A DNA stretch of 64,000 nt from Ascaris suum (GCA_013433145.1 CM024170.1:5998366-6062365), one strand, 5' to 3'. Positions 20,897-34,610 are shown, counted from the stretch's first letter. Program-made: numbers and translations. Notes: a model not told the origin generated them from the letters alone.

Positions 20897-22652
20897 GTCA
20901 GACTGCAGCAGCCTGGAACAAATTCGAACGAAAACAAAAGTTAAATGAATCCGTCAGTGTGGAAGGTCGGATAATTGAGGGAGTAGAAAATTATTTAAAT
21001 TTGGTCTCTATTAATCTTATAATAAACGAGGGGTGGAGCAAGGAGTTTATGCTCACGTCAGTTGTTACTTGCATGTAATTTTATTGGTAGCACTCTCACC
21101 GGAGAACGATTGCTTAGCAGCAGTTAACCGTTGCTAGGAGACATCTGCATAGAATTGTTAATTTCACACCGCGACGACACTCGAGGGCCCTAGTTCCTCT
21201 TCACTCAAAACCCCTCTTTGTTGCTATGAACGGCGTCCTATTGCTCAGCAGCTTGCATATACCGCATAGAAGAATGGTCTTTCCATGAGAAGTCCTACTT
21301 CCCTCAGATAAAAGCCTCTTCTCGAGGTATTTGAGGAAAAGTCTAGTTCAAGCATGCTGAACGTCCTAATTGAGAGTCTATATTTCTCGCATCATAATTT
21401 TCATCAATCATTCATAACTCATAATTATCTTCGCTGAATTATTAATAACATTTTTGAAATGTAAAGAGTTACATCAGCAGTGTTCTTTGTGAAGAAAAAT
21501 GTAATAACGTTTTCCTTTTGCACTAATCTTCGCTGGAGTTTATTGGTTATATAGGATAGTGCTGTAAGGGTCTGTGTAGCACAAACCCGTTCGAGTTTTG
21601 CCAAATCACTCACACCATTGAAGCTCTTTATTAGTCACCGTTAGTGGAATCTCTTCTGTAATCATAATTTCGTATTAAGTTGCAGCAGTTTCCGCCTATA
21701 AGAGGAAATTATAGAGGGGGCAAACGCGGCAATTAGGCGTTTTGTCTGTGCAGACTGCCTTCTCTCATCTGCTTGCATCGTTAAACGCTTTTTTAATTTG
21801 GTGCGCTTGTGCTTTCATGTGTGAATATGTGATTGTCGAAAGAGGGGTTTTTTGATGAATGAATTATTGAAAACTACAGCTATGCTACTGAAAGCGCTGT
21901 TATTTGCAACAGCTCCGATACATCATAATTGTATTCGGTTATGTCATTTTTGCTGCTTCTGTTCCTGTAAGAATGTCTTTAATTTTTGCAATCAAAAAGA
22001 GTGCTTTAAGGATATTTGGTCAGTCGTCGACGAAAATGAGAGAAGTGTGGATAGCAAAATTGTATCGGCATACCTTCAGCGAAGCGCCTTTGTTTGTAGA
22101 GTGGAGAGGTTTCTTCAGATTTGAAAAGTTGAGAATTGAGAAGGATAGTTGCGAGGACAATATTAAGTAACCACTTCCCTCAAGGTTAAGTGGAATGCAT
22201 AAGCTTCTAGTTATTTGTTACCATTGTTTCCACAAAGATTTTTATGCTGCTGACGTCTTCCCTGTCGGCATCATCTTATTGTTTGATCAATCGAACAAAT
22301 CCAACTCCCGACTTCGGCTTTCTTGCGCCTTACAAGATAGGCGAAGATGTTCGTACCTTTCCATCCAATGTGTCGGGATAATGGGATTTAGGCCATTTTG
22401 CTTAGAATGCGGAACTCACATATGGAGGCCGAACGTGTTCAACTTGTCGAATAATGGAGGTTGGCTGCAGGCATAGATATTTCAATCTTGAGATCCACTA
22501 AACCGATTCGAATGAACTTTTTGTGTACATACGCTTATATTAGTTACTGATTCCAAAGGGTTAGTCCGAAGCTCCTTCACTCACTCAGCTCCTTTGTGGG
22601 CCTTTCACTTCATCTGTAATTATGATCCCTGAGTTCGACTTAAGCCCGGTTC
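20897..22652. other. no gene recognised
   Basis: Open frames of up to 93 codons are scattered here. A 54-nt segment at 21913-21966 (+), bounded by TTTGCAACAG and CCT|GTAAGA, reads as a hydrophobic helix (LRYIIIVFGYVIFAASVP) but has no identifiable partner exon. Confidence 0.45.
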
Positions 22653-22725
22653 ATGATGTCTTATTGCATGCGACAGTCAGCTGTTCGATTATGCATCCCC
22701 TTATCTGGGGAAAATGATGCTTTTT

Positions 22726-22847
22726 GCGCTGGAAATATTTATGCGCCTGAACGTTTTGGTGCCAATTGGAGTTGGGCGCCAGAAGTTTTGGCGTCGGAAC
22801 AGTTAAGCGCCGACACAATTTGGCGTTGCTATTCGGCACATAGGCGT
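22726..22847. repeat. degenerate 31-33 bp tandem repeat with GCGCC core
   Basis: The core GCGCC recurs at 22743, 22776 and 22807, each followed by a GAA-like and TTTTGGYG block, with half-units at 22726 and 22843. The stretch lies inside an 85-codon + frame (22653-22910) whose codons look coding-like (APERFGANWSWAPEVLASEQ), so it could instead be an exon. A related 21-mer occurs at 24151. Confidence 0.5.
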
Positions 22848-25800
22848 ACAGAAAGTGATAGGTATTTTGCAGTGAACTCACAAGTACTGTTTAACACACT
22901 CGGCGAGTGAGACTGAAGCTGAAGGTGTACATTTCAACTCAGACAGTGATAGCTGTTGTTTTCTAACGAATGTGTTACCATCTGGATGGATAAGTTGCAG
23001 AACGGAACGTGTGCACCTTCATTAATTTGCCAAATTAGTCTGCACAGTTGGTTTTATTGTATTGCTGTCGCGTAATACCAACCGTCCTTTTATTGTCACT
23101 AATGAAGTAAAAGAGCTATTTTATGCAAATTTGAGGCGTAAGTCCTTTTTACGAAACACCGTTGCAGATCTCAGACTGACTTTTCATAAGGGAATATACG
23201 GGTTACATGTTGGAATTGTTGAGTAGAATCTGTTGCAACAGGCGCATTATATGCATGTCGAGGAATGCAGTGCTAGGGTTAGAAGAAGGCTAAAGGTGAG
23301 ACGGAGAAGGCTTTTAAGGAAGGGCATGGAATTGAAAGGACCATAACAGAAGCGAGGCCGCTCACCGCCGCTTACAAATCGCTTCAGATTTGGAGCTGCA
23401 ATCCCTCTAAGAGTTTCTTAAGGGATCATTAAAAATTCAAAATGAGCGTGGCGGTGAACGTGCGTTGATGAACTACCGCAAAAACGTTGAAGTATTTCAG
23501 AAATGACCACCGTATATTCATCATCTCTCGTGATTATGGTAAGCGTCTTGGAAATTAAGGATGAAATATGTTTTTTTTTGGTATATTCTGAAGAGTTCAT
23601 CCATTGTGTTGTTTCATTCGCTGGCTCTTTCTTTCTGATATCTAATCATAATTTTGCAAATGGGAAATGCAACGGTCACTCTCTCTTCTTTATTCTTGAA
23701 TTCAAAATCGCTAGTTCCGAAGTGCTAAGAAGTCGTAAGTTCCATCTCTTTATGCAGCAACGAATGGTGCGTTGAGGATCCTTCTTGTCTGCAGCAACCT
23801 CATGAAAGAAGTTTGCTTTAACTGATTTCTGAATCACCTGAACAAACTCATCATCTTCCACATTTTTTCATTTAAATCTTTATTCTCAAGAAGCCTACTT
23901 TCACTGAAAATGCCTTGTTGTTACTCAGCTGATATTTTGCTCGAAATTATCACCTTTCTATCACTTTGGAGTTTTACTTTTTCCGATACTTTTCTTTACT
24001 TCTATGAGTTGTTTTGCAAAGATGTTAGTGAAAAAAAGATATCCAACTGTGGAACGTTTTTGATTTAGTATTTGCTATCCCGGAAAATAGATCAGTCACT
24101 CCGAAAATAGCCTTGGCTGTGCTGTTAGACGGCAGAGCCACATGCCAAAGTGGCGAATAGTCGGCGCCAGACTCCTTGGCGTCCAATTGTCCGGCTGCCA
24201 AACGGTCCTTCCTTGCTTGCTTCCTCAGTCCCACTCAGTCGCTCTTTGAAACAAGCGTCGTACTTTGCATTGCAAGAAACGGTTGCGGCCGACATTTTGG
24301 TTTGTGTGTACGAAAGTTGTGACTTGCCAATATCATGATCGTATTTCAAGCAGTAAGTTTAGAGCACCGCATGGTTTCTTATTTCAACGTTTAGATCATT
24401 TTTGTCGATATTTTGGACTGTTAACTTTTCATTTCACCTTGATATGTAATATCTGCGAAACGTGAAAGATGCACTCATTGCATCTCCACTGCACGAATCA
24501 TTAATTAACTATACCTAACGCAGGTGAGAAGCTGAAATGACATGTGGAGTTGTCATTTTGCCCATATTTTGTTAGATTGTCATCCATATTATCTAGGACC
24601 TCTCAAGTGAAGTTTATAAATGACACTTAATCTAAAATTACTTGAAATATATCGTAGATTTTTGAGTGGGTGGTTGCTAGGAAGATTACTTCGTCCAGTA
24701 GCTGTTCGCTAATTGCAGAACGTATACTGCTGATCAGGTTGCAGGATGCAGACGAAAAAGGGCGACTTCCAGTAACTGCATTGTGACCTTCGCTTGCAAA
24801 AACAGCTGGTAGCATTCACCCAATAAGCTTGTCATTTTAAAATGCCAAAGACGGCTAGAAGGACCTCACTGGATATATGAATGCTGCTGTTCAGAGAATT
24901 TCCTTCCCACCTCCCCTCGCCTTCCACTGAATGAAGCTCATGGGTATATTAAGCGGCAGCAAAATTTACCAGCAGCTTGTGGGTAATTGAGTGGAAAAAT
25001 CTGGTAATTTTGAGAAACGCTGACTGACAGGAATGATTTAAGATTCAACTCAATCGCTCCCATCAAAAAGTCTTCGGCTGCTTTACCCGTCACATCTTGC
25101 AGAGCCGGTGCTCCAAACGCTTGCAGTTAAAATCTTGAAGGGCGTCAGCATTATATGGAAGAGATTTCGATTCATTTTGTCTCCCTCCCTGCAAACTTCT
25201 CACTCGCCCCACTCGTATTAAAAAAAATTTGCTCGCCTTGTCTTCAAAATTTTTTGCCTTTTTAAACAATTTTTTGCCCACTTCCCTTTATATTCGCAAA
25301 TCTCCCTCGCCTCGCTAGCTTATCCTTAAAAGCTTTGAGAACGTGTCGATCGTCAATCGAAAACTAATTATTAGGCAGCAAAAATACAGTGGTGACAGCC
25401 GAGAAATGTTGCTTTTCTTGGTCCCTGATATATGCATTGGCTCATTGGATGCGGCTGGCATTGAAACGCTCAAGAGTGCTTTTTTCATATGCGATTTGCT
25501 GAGCGAAAATCCTCTATTGCTGATGCTCTATGAGCACATCTGTTCGCATATTTTTATCCGTGATTCATTCGCTTTATCACTTTTAACGGGATTTGTGAGA
25601 CCAGTGACTATGCCCATTTTGAATCTGGACTCCAATTTTCAACTGAATCTCTTGATCCGACGCTTTTAGTACCTCCCAGGTCTTTAACCTCACTAGAAGC
25701 CTTCAGGTCTGAATCCAGATAGGGACAGAAGTTTCTTGTCTGCAAAATATTTCGATCCAATAAATTAATTGGATCCGTAGAGCGTTAGGAAGTTGTTCAA

Positions 25801-26183
25801 TCCAAACTCGGTTCCGAGTGTTCTTTTTCATACCTCACGGGCTGCTTTGCGAAGAACACATAGTGTACTTTGCAGTGTGGGCACTTCCATACTTTTATTT
25901 TTTTTTTCTCTGTGATCTTTCTTCATCCAGTTATGAGGGAATCTCCATCGACCACGGCAGAAGGCCTAAAATCAAGGGGAAGAGGGTCATCCATGTGTAA
26001 TGTCTAAGGAAAACGAACAAACCACGTCATTTAACCGTCCGAACAGTGGCCTAATCGGCTGATATATTACTAATGGGTGGCGGTTGAAATTTTTCTGAAA
26101 TGAAGAGCTAATTTCTTCTATGATTTAATCTGCCAAATTCGATAGTTGTAATGAAATACACTCGTATGAGACCATGCGATGGA
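22848..26183. other. no gene recognised; scattered exon-like pieces
   Basis: There is no identifiable gene. Short pieces with good splice borders include 23242-23295 (+; TTGCAACAG to AAAG|GTGAGA) and 23501-23538 (+; TATTTCAG to TATG|GTAAGC, one frame NDHRIFIISRDY), but their phases do not join. A GC-richer patch at 24125-24300 is open on the minus strand in two frames. A 108-codon frame at 25343-25669 (+) has no motif. Confidence 0.4.
24149..24178. repeat. second copy of the GGCGCC repeat unit
   Basis: GGCGCCAGACTCCTTGGCGTC at 24151-24171 matches the 22.78-kb repeat unit at 17 of 21 positions in the same orientation. This suggests a small dispersed repeat family rather than a single-locus coincidence. 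Confidence 0.45.
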
Positions 26184-27255
26184 CTATCGATTGTTGCAAA
26201 GAATGAACTTGATCACTAATGCGTTTGAGGTCGATTGCAGGGGGTTTTTTGAAGTGGGTACGGTGTGAAGGCGGAAGAGCTGTCGTGCACGAATATAGGG
26301 ATCACAATTGTCTAAGTGAATATGCCGCACTTCAGCGAACGTGCACTCTGAGCATCTGAATTTACATTCTCGTCGAAGTGCCTCGATCTCGTGCTGCCGA
26401 TCGAACTTCGTTTCCTCTCGAGTCGTCGTCCTCATCGCATCGATCGTTGTCTGCGCAGCTGTACATTATCATCGGGCCGCAAATAGCTACGGAGTCGATA
26501 GGAAAACGAATGACGCTCAAGCGGGTAGGCAACCATATTCGTAGCGCTGCTGGCTGCGGCGCCTGGTGGCACAGCACTGACGCGTCGCACGGCGATGCGG
26601 TGCGTCAAGAGGAAGTACTTTTGGGGACAGCCGTTGCACATGCGGCATACTCGATCGTTGTGCGCTCACTGCAGATCCACCTGCTCCTCATTCATTTCTT
26701 TGATGCACTTCTTCACCCGTCAATGTCGTTAGAAACGCCATCGACTTTTGTTACGTGCAAGGTTGTCAACGTGACTGAGAGTGCGCTAACAGCTGATCGT
26801 CAGATCGGACTTTTGCTTATTTGCTAGGGACAAATTCGTTACTCCTTCCTTATCTTCACTTTATTTCTGCTCGTGTGGATCTTTATCAGTGCCTTAGAGG
26901 GTTAAAATGTATCATTTGTGCCTTTGTTTCATTTATATTATTTTGTCACTTGCATGCGCATTTCCAGAACCTCGATTATGAGGTTTCTATGTTCTTCATC
27001 CACTAAAAAATATTCGTTCCTCAAATATAGAAATGTGCTGACTAGATTTTAAATTTCCGGCCGATTCTCCACTTATGTGTTCGACCGCAGGCTTTGTTTC
27101 CACGAAGAGATATTGCTTGAGAGTGTATTACCTTTCCATATTGGCTGCATATATTTCAGGGGCGTTGGTGACGATCCCAGCAGGCAGTGACTGCATTTGC
27201 TTGTTTGGCCAATCCGGTCGATAAACTTGCGGGCGCTCTGCCTGGCGGTGAGCAA
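26184..27255. other. GC-rich block with competing frames on both strands
   Basis: GC content is visibly higher here than in the flanks, with many TCGATCG-type words. Plus strand: a 149-codon frame (26378-26827) and a segment ending CTGGCG|GTGAGC near 27251. Minus strand: a frame (26641-26432) with CRMCNGCPQKYF just upstream of its first ATG, a frame (26435-26184) with CSECTFAEVRHIHLDNC, a CxxC...HxxxC arrangement like small zinc fingers, and a segment near 27240-27136 with a strong donor (AAAG|GTAATA on the minus strand). No frame joins cleanly. It may be two or three exons of an unrecognised gene, a decayed gene, or a regulatory GC island. Confidence 0.35.
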
Positions 27256-29248
27256 CGATCGAACTCGACCCGGTTACAGTTGTAGTAGCGGTGACACGCA
27301 ACTAGCAGTTGTGTTATTGAAGTGACACTTACATTATCGAGTCATCGCCACTTGCGACTCGGTGCTTTTGTTGAATTCCAGCAGTTTTACAGAACAGGTA
27401 CGTTATGGCATGCGCAAACGAACTACATGCAGTTGAGCGTCGAACAGAGAGGGGGGCAGATGTCGCCTGGCTGCGAAAGCTTCTAAAGACGACTTTTTAG
27501 ATGTATTTGCCGTTTGTTTTTTCCACCAAAGGGGTTTAGACGACTGATTTTTTTCTTCATAAAGAGTGAAAAGCTCAGTTCGCTAATAAAAAGTGCATTA
27601 TAGCAGCATTTTTCCCCTTACGATGAGATTTTTTCGAAGGCACCGTCCCTTCCCTCCCCGCCACATGTGAGTATAAAAATATTAATTCACTTATTCAAAA
27701 ATTGCGTGCTTCCCTATGTATCGTAATATTTCTTTGAAAAGAGGGATTAATGTAGCTGATCAGTTGAACGTTAGTTTTTCACTACCTGGCTGAGACTGGT
27801 GCGTTAGAGTTTTTTATGGCTGATGTTGGATGAGGCAGAAAGGTATTGCTACACGACAAAGAACTTTTGCTACTGACAGTAAGAATGCCAGCATAAAGTT
27901 GCGTTTATTTAAAATTCGTTCAGAGATCGTCGAAGTTTTAGTCGGGATTGGGGACTTTTTTTAAAGAGGAAGCTGCAGGCAGGTAATGGCAGTGTGTGGA
28001 AGATAAGGACGAGGGTGAATAATCTTAAAAAGTTTTATGTTTTCCCATAAATTGGGAACAGATCTTCGAAAAACAATAGAGCTTTAGGGGGATTGCTTAT
28101 CCCTTGTCTGTTCCATAAAACTGTGATGATGTAGCGATCGGCAAGTAGTATTCTGCATCGAGAAGGGTACTGTTGAATTGAAAAATTGACTGCTTGAATG
28201 AAAAAAGGACATTTTTCATCATCAGATGGATTTATCTTCTGCATGTTTTAAAATGTTTAGCAGTCTTACTCCACATAGCGATTGGGCGCTTTTTTCCTTG
28301 GCGTGTGGGAGAAGTAATTCAGTGGTGAGGTAATTGTGAATGATTGGTTCCGAAGCACAGCGCCTTGGTATCAGTCAAGGTCGACATCCCGCATTGCGTT
28401 ATATTTGTTCGGATAGGGACTAAGAGAGTTTTATAGGAAAACTGAAGATATTCGTGCAAATAACGTTTTAGTTTGATTTTTTCCTCTGCGCACGTGTAGC
28501 AGTTAAAGTGGGATATTCGTGTAATACGTCTTTGTGATTTGAGATTTTTATGGGATTTATGAGAGTCGCAAAATGAGATAATAGATTTTTCATTCTAAAT
28601 GTGCATAAATTCGTTTCATTCTTTTCGTCGAACACATCGTGTAGCTGTATGGACAGGTGCTCATTTGCAGTTTACGGGGTCCGGTTTCCGGTTCTTTCGA
28701 AGATTTTTGCAGAGTACCAGGTGAATTATCTCATCGAATCAGTCTTATTTGTTAGAAAGTAAATAATCTTTCAAAATTTCTGATGCCCTATAAATTCGAC
28801 TTTTTTAATGATGAGTGCCAAAACGATGCTTTCGTTTTTGTTTATAAATCATTCAGAATGATTCACAGTGGTATTACAGCTAAAGTTTGTGAGATTTTCC
28901 AAACAAGTTTATCCCAGTATGAAAAGGAGAAATCAACATTTTCCCAGATAGCATATCTCAGCGCTTAATTGGTTTATATTGCGGTTTATTTGCTGACTGG
29001 GCTGCGATGCAGCTGATAAGGAGTTTTGTTTGATGAGGGGACTCTATAATCGTTTGTTTCTCTTAGGTAATGATGCATCACAGGTTTTTTCACTGACCAT
29101 AGTGTTACATCATGAAGAAGAGCAATGTTAGCTTGTCGTAGATGGCAGTTATTTTGAGAACTATGTGACGACTCATTCAGATAATAGAAAAATATGTTAG
29201 TTTATTCATTTCATGCAATAATACGCATTAACGTTAATTAAACGGAAA

Positions 29249-29269
29249 GGGGGGAGGGGGGGGGGGGGG
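29249..29269. repeat. poly-G tract (G6-A-G14)
   Basis: This is the longest G tract in the window, with one A interruption, on the + strand in gene-free DNA. Confidence 0.95.
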
Positions 29270-32200
29270 AGAAGGACAATGGCATAACAAGCGTAACTAA
29301 GCGAAAAGGAATTTCCAGGTTCTCGAGCACTTTCTCTTAAAAAAGTTTTCAGTGCATTCAGTTCCACCAATGCTAAAAGCATTACCTAGTATACTTAATG
29401 CTTGCTCAATTTGCCCTAGTAATCGTTGTTTTCTCCTAAATGAGGAGAAAGAAATTTTCTTAAGAGGATGCTCAGAATTTCTGCCAATTTCGTCAGCGAT
29501 GATTGAGGGAAGAGTGATGTCGGCTGCAGCATCAATCCTTATCCTCCTTCGATACTTTGAACTGAATTCGTCTGAATAAATCCATTAAAGTTTGTGAAAT
29601 TTAGCACTTAATTGAGGTATGGAATATGTCAACATTCTTCGTTTTGAGATCGTACTAGTTGTATGACATTGATTGCTTGATGCATTTGATGTGTTTTTTA
29701 GAACGATAAATGGAGTATTCATAGTCGAGGTGTTGAGCACTAAATTTTCATCAGGAGGGGAGGGGACACCTATAAATATTTGGCAATAAAGCGTGATAAT
29801 GCCACTGCTGAGCTGTGCTCAGATTTATTACATCTTCGTTCATTATCAAGGATTATCATCGTTTCTTTCATTTCTCTGTCCCATAGTTTGTTGGTGTCGA
29901 TATTTGGAATGATTAGAAGAAATTTTAAAACCTTTTTTTCGCTTTCATTTTGCAATTTTGGTGTCTCAGTCGACCATTTTTTGATTTTACCGTTAGCGTT
30001 ATTTACTGTTTAGTGTCGACTATTGGAGGGATTGGTGAGCACAATTAGTCGGAGGCATTCATAAGGCAACACTGCTCGAGGCTTCAGTCTGTTGCATTTT
30101 TTCACATGAGGTTACCCTACGAATATTTACTGTTGCTCCTAATAGGTGGATTAATGGGTTCCGTTGTTTCTGTATGTTTGACGCTGCGTATTGCCTCTAA
30201 AGAGGTTGAGTTGTTTCGAAATGAAATTGAGAGGTATTTTTTACTTCGGATGCTTTGTTGATTTAATCAGCTGTTTAAAGTGTTTTTGGAACCGATATAT
30301 GCATAATAGCTTCAAGCACTCATGCAAAAGCTTTTAATGACTGGTTGTTTGTTCGATATTATTTTTGATTCTATTGCTTTTATCTTTCTTACTGACATTA
30401 AGTTATAAAGTGAACATGTTCAGTTTGAGTGCTGTTGGCAAGGCGGTAAGCTGCAACATGCTTTCAATAGCCTTGTGCTGCGGGCATGCGTTGCGAGCAT
30501 CTTAAAACTATGCGTTCGAGATTTTCAACGCATTAGAGAGGTAGCCAGGCAACAAATTCATTTCCTTTATACGTAAAATTAGGATCAGAGAATGCGGATT
30601 TCGAAAATTCTTTGAACCATTTGAGGCCTTTGCATTCAGGAAATGCTCGCGGTAGCAGTGGGAATGGAAGAGGTAGTATGGGCACGGCGTTACTTAGGTG
30701 CTCGTTTGCTGTGGAGGAGTTTGTAGTGCTGGAGGTAGTAATCAAAACGAATTCCATAAGACATTCATTGCTATAAGCAATTTTGTGTTTTTTAATTTGG
30801 TATATTTCACAATCAGACGTTCGTAATACAAATGTGCCAATTGCTGGGAATTTAAGTGAGACTGTGGCTTGCTGGTTTCGCCCTTAAAACCTTTTTCGTT
30901 TCCTTTCTTCGAAGGATTCCTTCAGTGCATTTATGAATGACCACAGCTTTCTAAATGCTGCTTGAAATTGAGAAGGAAATATATGCAGATGTTCGAGACA
31001 GCGTATGAAGAAATCATTCGTGTTTTTTAACAGCTTCTGTTTTTATTGAGCTCATGTTTTTTGATTTCTACGTTTTTGGCTGTTTTCCAGTCATGTTTCC
31101 TAACCATTATTGCAATATGAAAATTTTCCTCTTCATTTGCCGACAAGCGGTCTTTGCAAAGTGCTTTATAGCATCTCATTTCCTCTTCTTTGCCCATTTA
31201 GAAGTCATCTTTACAGCAGCAACGTCATAATCATAGCGGTTGATGGCAACAGTGTAAGCAGTGGATGGATTTTTGTTCTCTTATGAGGATTATGTTTTGT
31301 CAGCTGTTAGAATGGACTATGATAAAGCTAATTGGCGAAGATGGAGCTAACTGTATACTGCTGCTCACATTTTATGCGAACATCCTTGTAGATATATTGG
31401 GTCGTGAGGTGCGCCAAATTTGCATTCATTGTGTGTCGTTGAGTGTTTTTTTTTTTCGATTTTTGCGGTGCTGATCTATAAATCGACTCATTTGATATGT
31501 AAGAAATGCTGTTCATCTTTTGATTGATTACTCTTTCAAATGGAGACGAGTGCAGTGTATTTCTAGAATTTCATCTCTTGCTGTTATTTTCTCAGTTGGC
31601 TGAGAAAACATCGAAAAATTTTCTGGAATTTCCTTTCATTGATCTCTGTTTTTTGCGTGATAGTCTGTATATAACAGTGTCCATTACAATATAAAAGTTC
31701 GCCACATGTGGCGTTTGTGCTTGGGAAATCGAGAAATTCGATGAGCTCTACGGAACTATCTGCAAAATTGATTCTCTCTTCTATGCTTTCGAGCATTTAT
31801 CTGTTTTCTTTTACGCATATGACCTCTATGAATGTCTCATTTAATCCCTTTAGTGCTTCTAAAGCGTTGTTGTAAATTAAAGCTTGAAAGAATTAAGTTT
31901 AGTCTTGAAGTAATGAAATATTTCAAAACTAAGAAATAGTATTTTTATAGTCTAAGTCTGACACTGCCCGCCTGTTGCTGTGGGCGTGTGAGAGGAAAAG
32001 CGCTTCCGTTAATTCCACGTGATATTTAATTGCGTTGTTCTATTTTGTTTTTTAGTGATAAGGTAAATTGAGAGCGGGCTGTTATCGAACTGAATTTCTT
32101 AAGTTCACGACTTCATAGACCTGATGGAATAAGCCTCTGAATGACGGCTATTGAATGGTCGTTTTGTTAGTGCATTGATCATTGGTAAAGACATGTACTT

Positions 32201-33903
32201 TATTTCAAAATTTGCGCTCTCATCATTGATGGCTTTCTTGCTATCGGTAATTTTCTCCACTGCGATGTTGCTAAAGGGTTGTCGATCGTCTACTACTTCA
32301 CACAACGTTTCATTTCGAAACAACCTTGTGAGCAGTCGTCGTAACGCAGTTGAAACGAGAACATACCTCTTTAAAGGATTATCGTTTCACATGGTAACGT
32401 TGGTAGGTGGTCTCAACTTAAGTAAATAAATAGGTTGTGTCAGTCGTACCAGTTGCGTCACTCAGCGTCGTTGTTAACGAAAAGGGGACGGAACGGCGAA
32501 AGATAAGAAATAAAGTTGGAATTGCCCGTTTCGAAATCATATGGTAACTTTGAAACCTCGTTTAGGCGTCATATTTGTCGATTTTTCCATTTAAATTGAG
32601 GTTCACGATCAGTCGTGGGCTTATGTGATTTAATTTGTGCGGATGAACTCAATAACAACTACTGCATGTCCGCGGATACTCCTTTCTCCACCTGTGGTTA
32701 AGTAATTTCTCCATTCGTCATAACTTGACGTCGCTGTAATGTGAAAATAAGTAACCGAATTTTGAACGGTTTTACGTCAACAGCCTCAAGGCTAATATTT
32801 TTTCGCACTTTGCTGACTTCAGTCACCACGGCTGACTATATTCTTAAGCCATACACTTCTGCTTGTTTTGCGATGAATTCAGTGCTTTCGGATAAAATCG
32901 CATCTTTGGTTGGACGTCGTTTTAGTAACAAATTTTAAAATATTTAAAATGGGGTAAAATTTTTATAAAGACCTTTCGAAATTTTTGAATAGATGTATAT
33001 TAATATTTGATGTAAAGTCATTTGTCGTTTATCCTACGCACCGTAGAGGGATGGAGTGAGAGGGCCCAATATAGCGGTTTTTTCTTTTTGGGTCGTGAGG
33101 GAACGCGTCTTAGTGAGAGTGAAGAATGCATTCCGTGCGACTTGGAAAGCGATGCTTCAACAATTCTGCTATTGTTGTGTAGGTGAGAGAGAGTGAGAAT
33201 TCTCCGTTCTTAGAGTAGAGGAAACACTGTTGAAGGGAATCTGTGAAGAAGGCATTTGTGTGAAAAGTGAGGGGCATTCATAGGCAAGCTTTTCAAAGAA
33301 GAGGGAAAGTTAAAGTGTGCAGTGGATAGAGGAATGTATTACATAAACAGAAAAGAGGCCCGTTAATCAATCGACAATGCCAACAAATTGATGGCGATTA
33401 AGGTAATCGAGTTGGCTTTTAAATTTAGAGCTGTTGCGAGTGATCTACGAGAAGGAATTTGGGATGGGAATTGTCTCTGATTATTTCTCTTATTTAACAT
33501 TCATCGAGTATTGATTAGTGCAACGAGTAGCCCTGCACCACGACTTGCTCGATGGGTATCGCCTATGTAAGAAAGTCTGATAACACCTCTGCCTCTCTTT
33601 CTGTTACATTTTCTGTCTCTCTGTCTGTCACTCAACCAGCATCACGTCATCTCTAATTATATCTTCGTTTTATGGATCAAGATTTCGATTTGTTCTGCAT
33701 AATTCCATTTAAAGTGGGCCAGTTTTACGATAATTACGTGCTGGACATGGCCATTTGAGAGTGCGGTATAGCCGGAGGTCGGCAATGAAATCGGCAAAAC
33801 AAATTTGAATCGTCGCATTGATGAATTAAAGGTGGCTAATGGATTGGTTATTGCGCCTAGGCGCAACTCAAAATTCTCGGCATCCTTGTTCTTCCTTTTC
33901 TTG

Positions 33904-33941
33904 CCCCTCTCCTCCTCCCTCCCTCCCCTCCTCCCTCCCCC
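33904..33941. repeat. CCT-rich polypyrimidine tract
   Basis: This is an impure CCCTCC repeat of about 38 bases, all pyrimidine on the + strand; it is a candidate for triplex or i-motif structure and for slippage. Confidence 0.9.
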
Positions 33942-34606
33942 GCTACCCAGAAGTCACGTTTGAAGGAACAGTTTATAGGGTATAGCGAAGCCCCGTCGAA
34001 GCTGGTTCGTCGCTTGCTCGTAATAAGTAGTTGACAACTGGGTTATCTGCTTGGTAATATGTGTTCGATGAACATACGACGGGCGTGCAGGAATTCTTCG
34101 TAGGCTATAAGGAATACAGTAGCGTGTATCCATCATTAGCAATGAGCTGCACCTACCTCAACAAGAGGGCCTGAGCTTGTGCTTCATGCTCTTCTATATG
34201 GCAGAAACGTGTCGTGTACGAGTTCACAATAGTGCTTGCTTTCATTACTTTTAATGTGAACGCTTTTAATTGCACATCCTTTTCGTGCGCAAAATCTCCA
34301 GTATTGTTCATGAGGCACTTTTATAAAGAGTCAGTAATTATCCGTATTGGGAACACGTTTAGCTGTTGTGATGGACCAAAAATATTTTCGAGCAAACTCA
34401 AAAATTTGGAACTGCTATAGGAATATGTGTTCCATTCATTTCTCTTTGAATGTGAAATTCGAATATTTTTAAAAAGAAATAAGTTTTCAGGAAATATTTG
34501 AAATATGGGGAGGAACGTGAATTTTTATACGAAGAACAAAATTCTGCTATAGGGGTAAATTTTCTTCCCTTCTTCGGTGAGAAAAGAGGTCATCGAAGTG
34601 AATCTA

Positions 34607-34610
<4 letters not shown>

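Larger units (their letters stand above)
27256..34610. other. long gene-free stretch
   Basis: This is 7.3 kb of T-rich + strand sequence typical of introns or intergenic DNA. Features seen are a G6-A-G14 tract (29249-29269), a CCT-rich tract (33904-33941) and short open frames below 100 codons without motifs. No exon could be supported. Confidence 0.5.

Noticed and set aside
21913..21966. Hydrophobic segment FGYVIFAASVP as a possible anoctamin transmembrane helix
   Set aside because: No following exon with the conserved Asn/Glu-rich anoctamin continuation was found, and short hydrophobic frames are expected by chance in T-rich DNA.
24125..24349. Minus-strand frame beginning MSAATVSCNAKYDACFKERL, reminiscent of a small twin-Cys mitochondrial protein of the TRIAP1/Mdm35 type
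   Set aside because: The first cysteine pair is spaced CX6C instead of CX9C, the second pair is missing, and the frame loses any similarity after about 20 residues.
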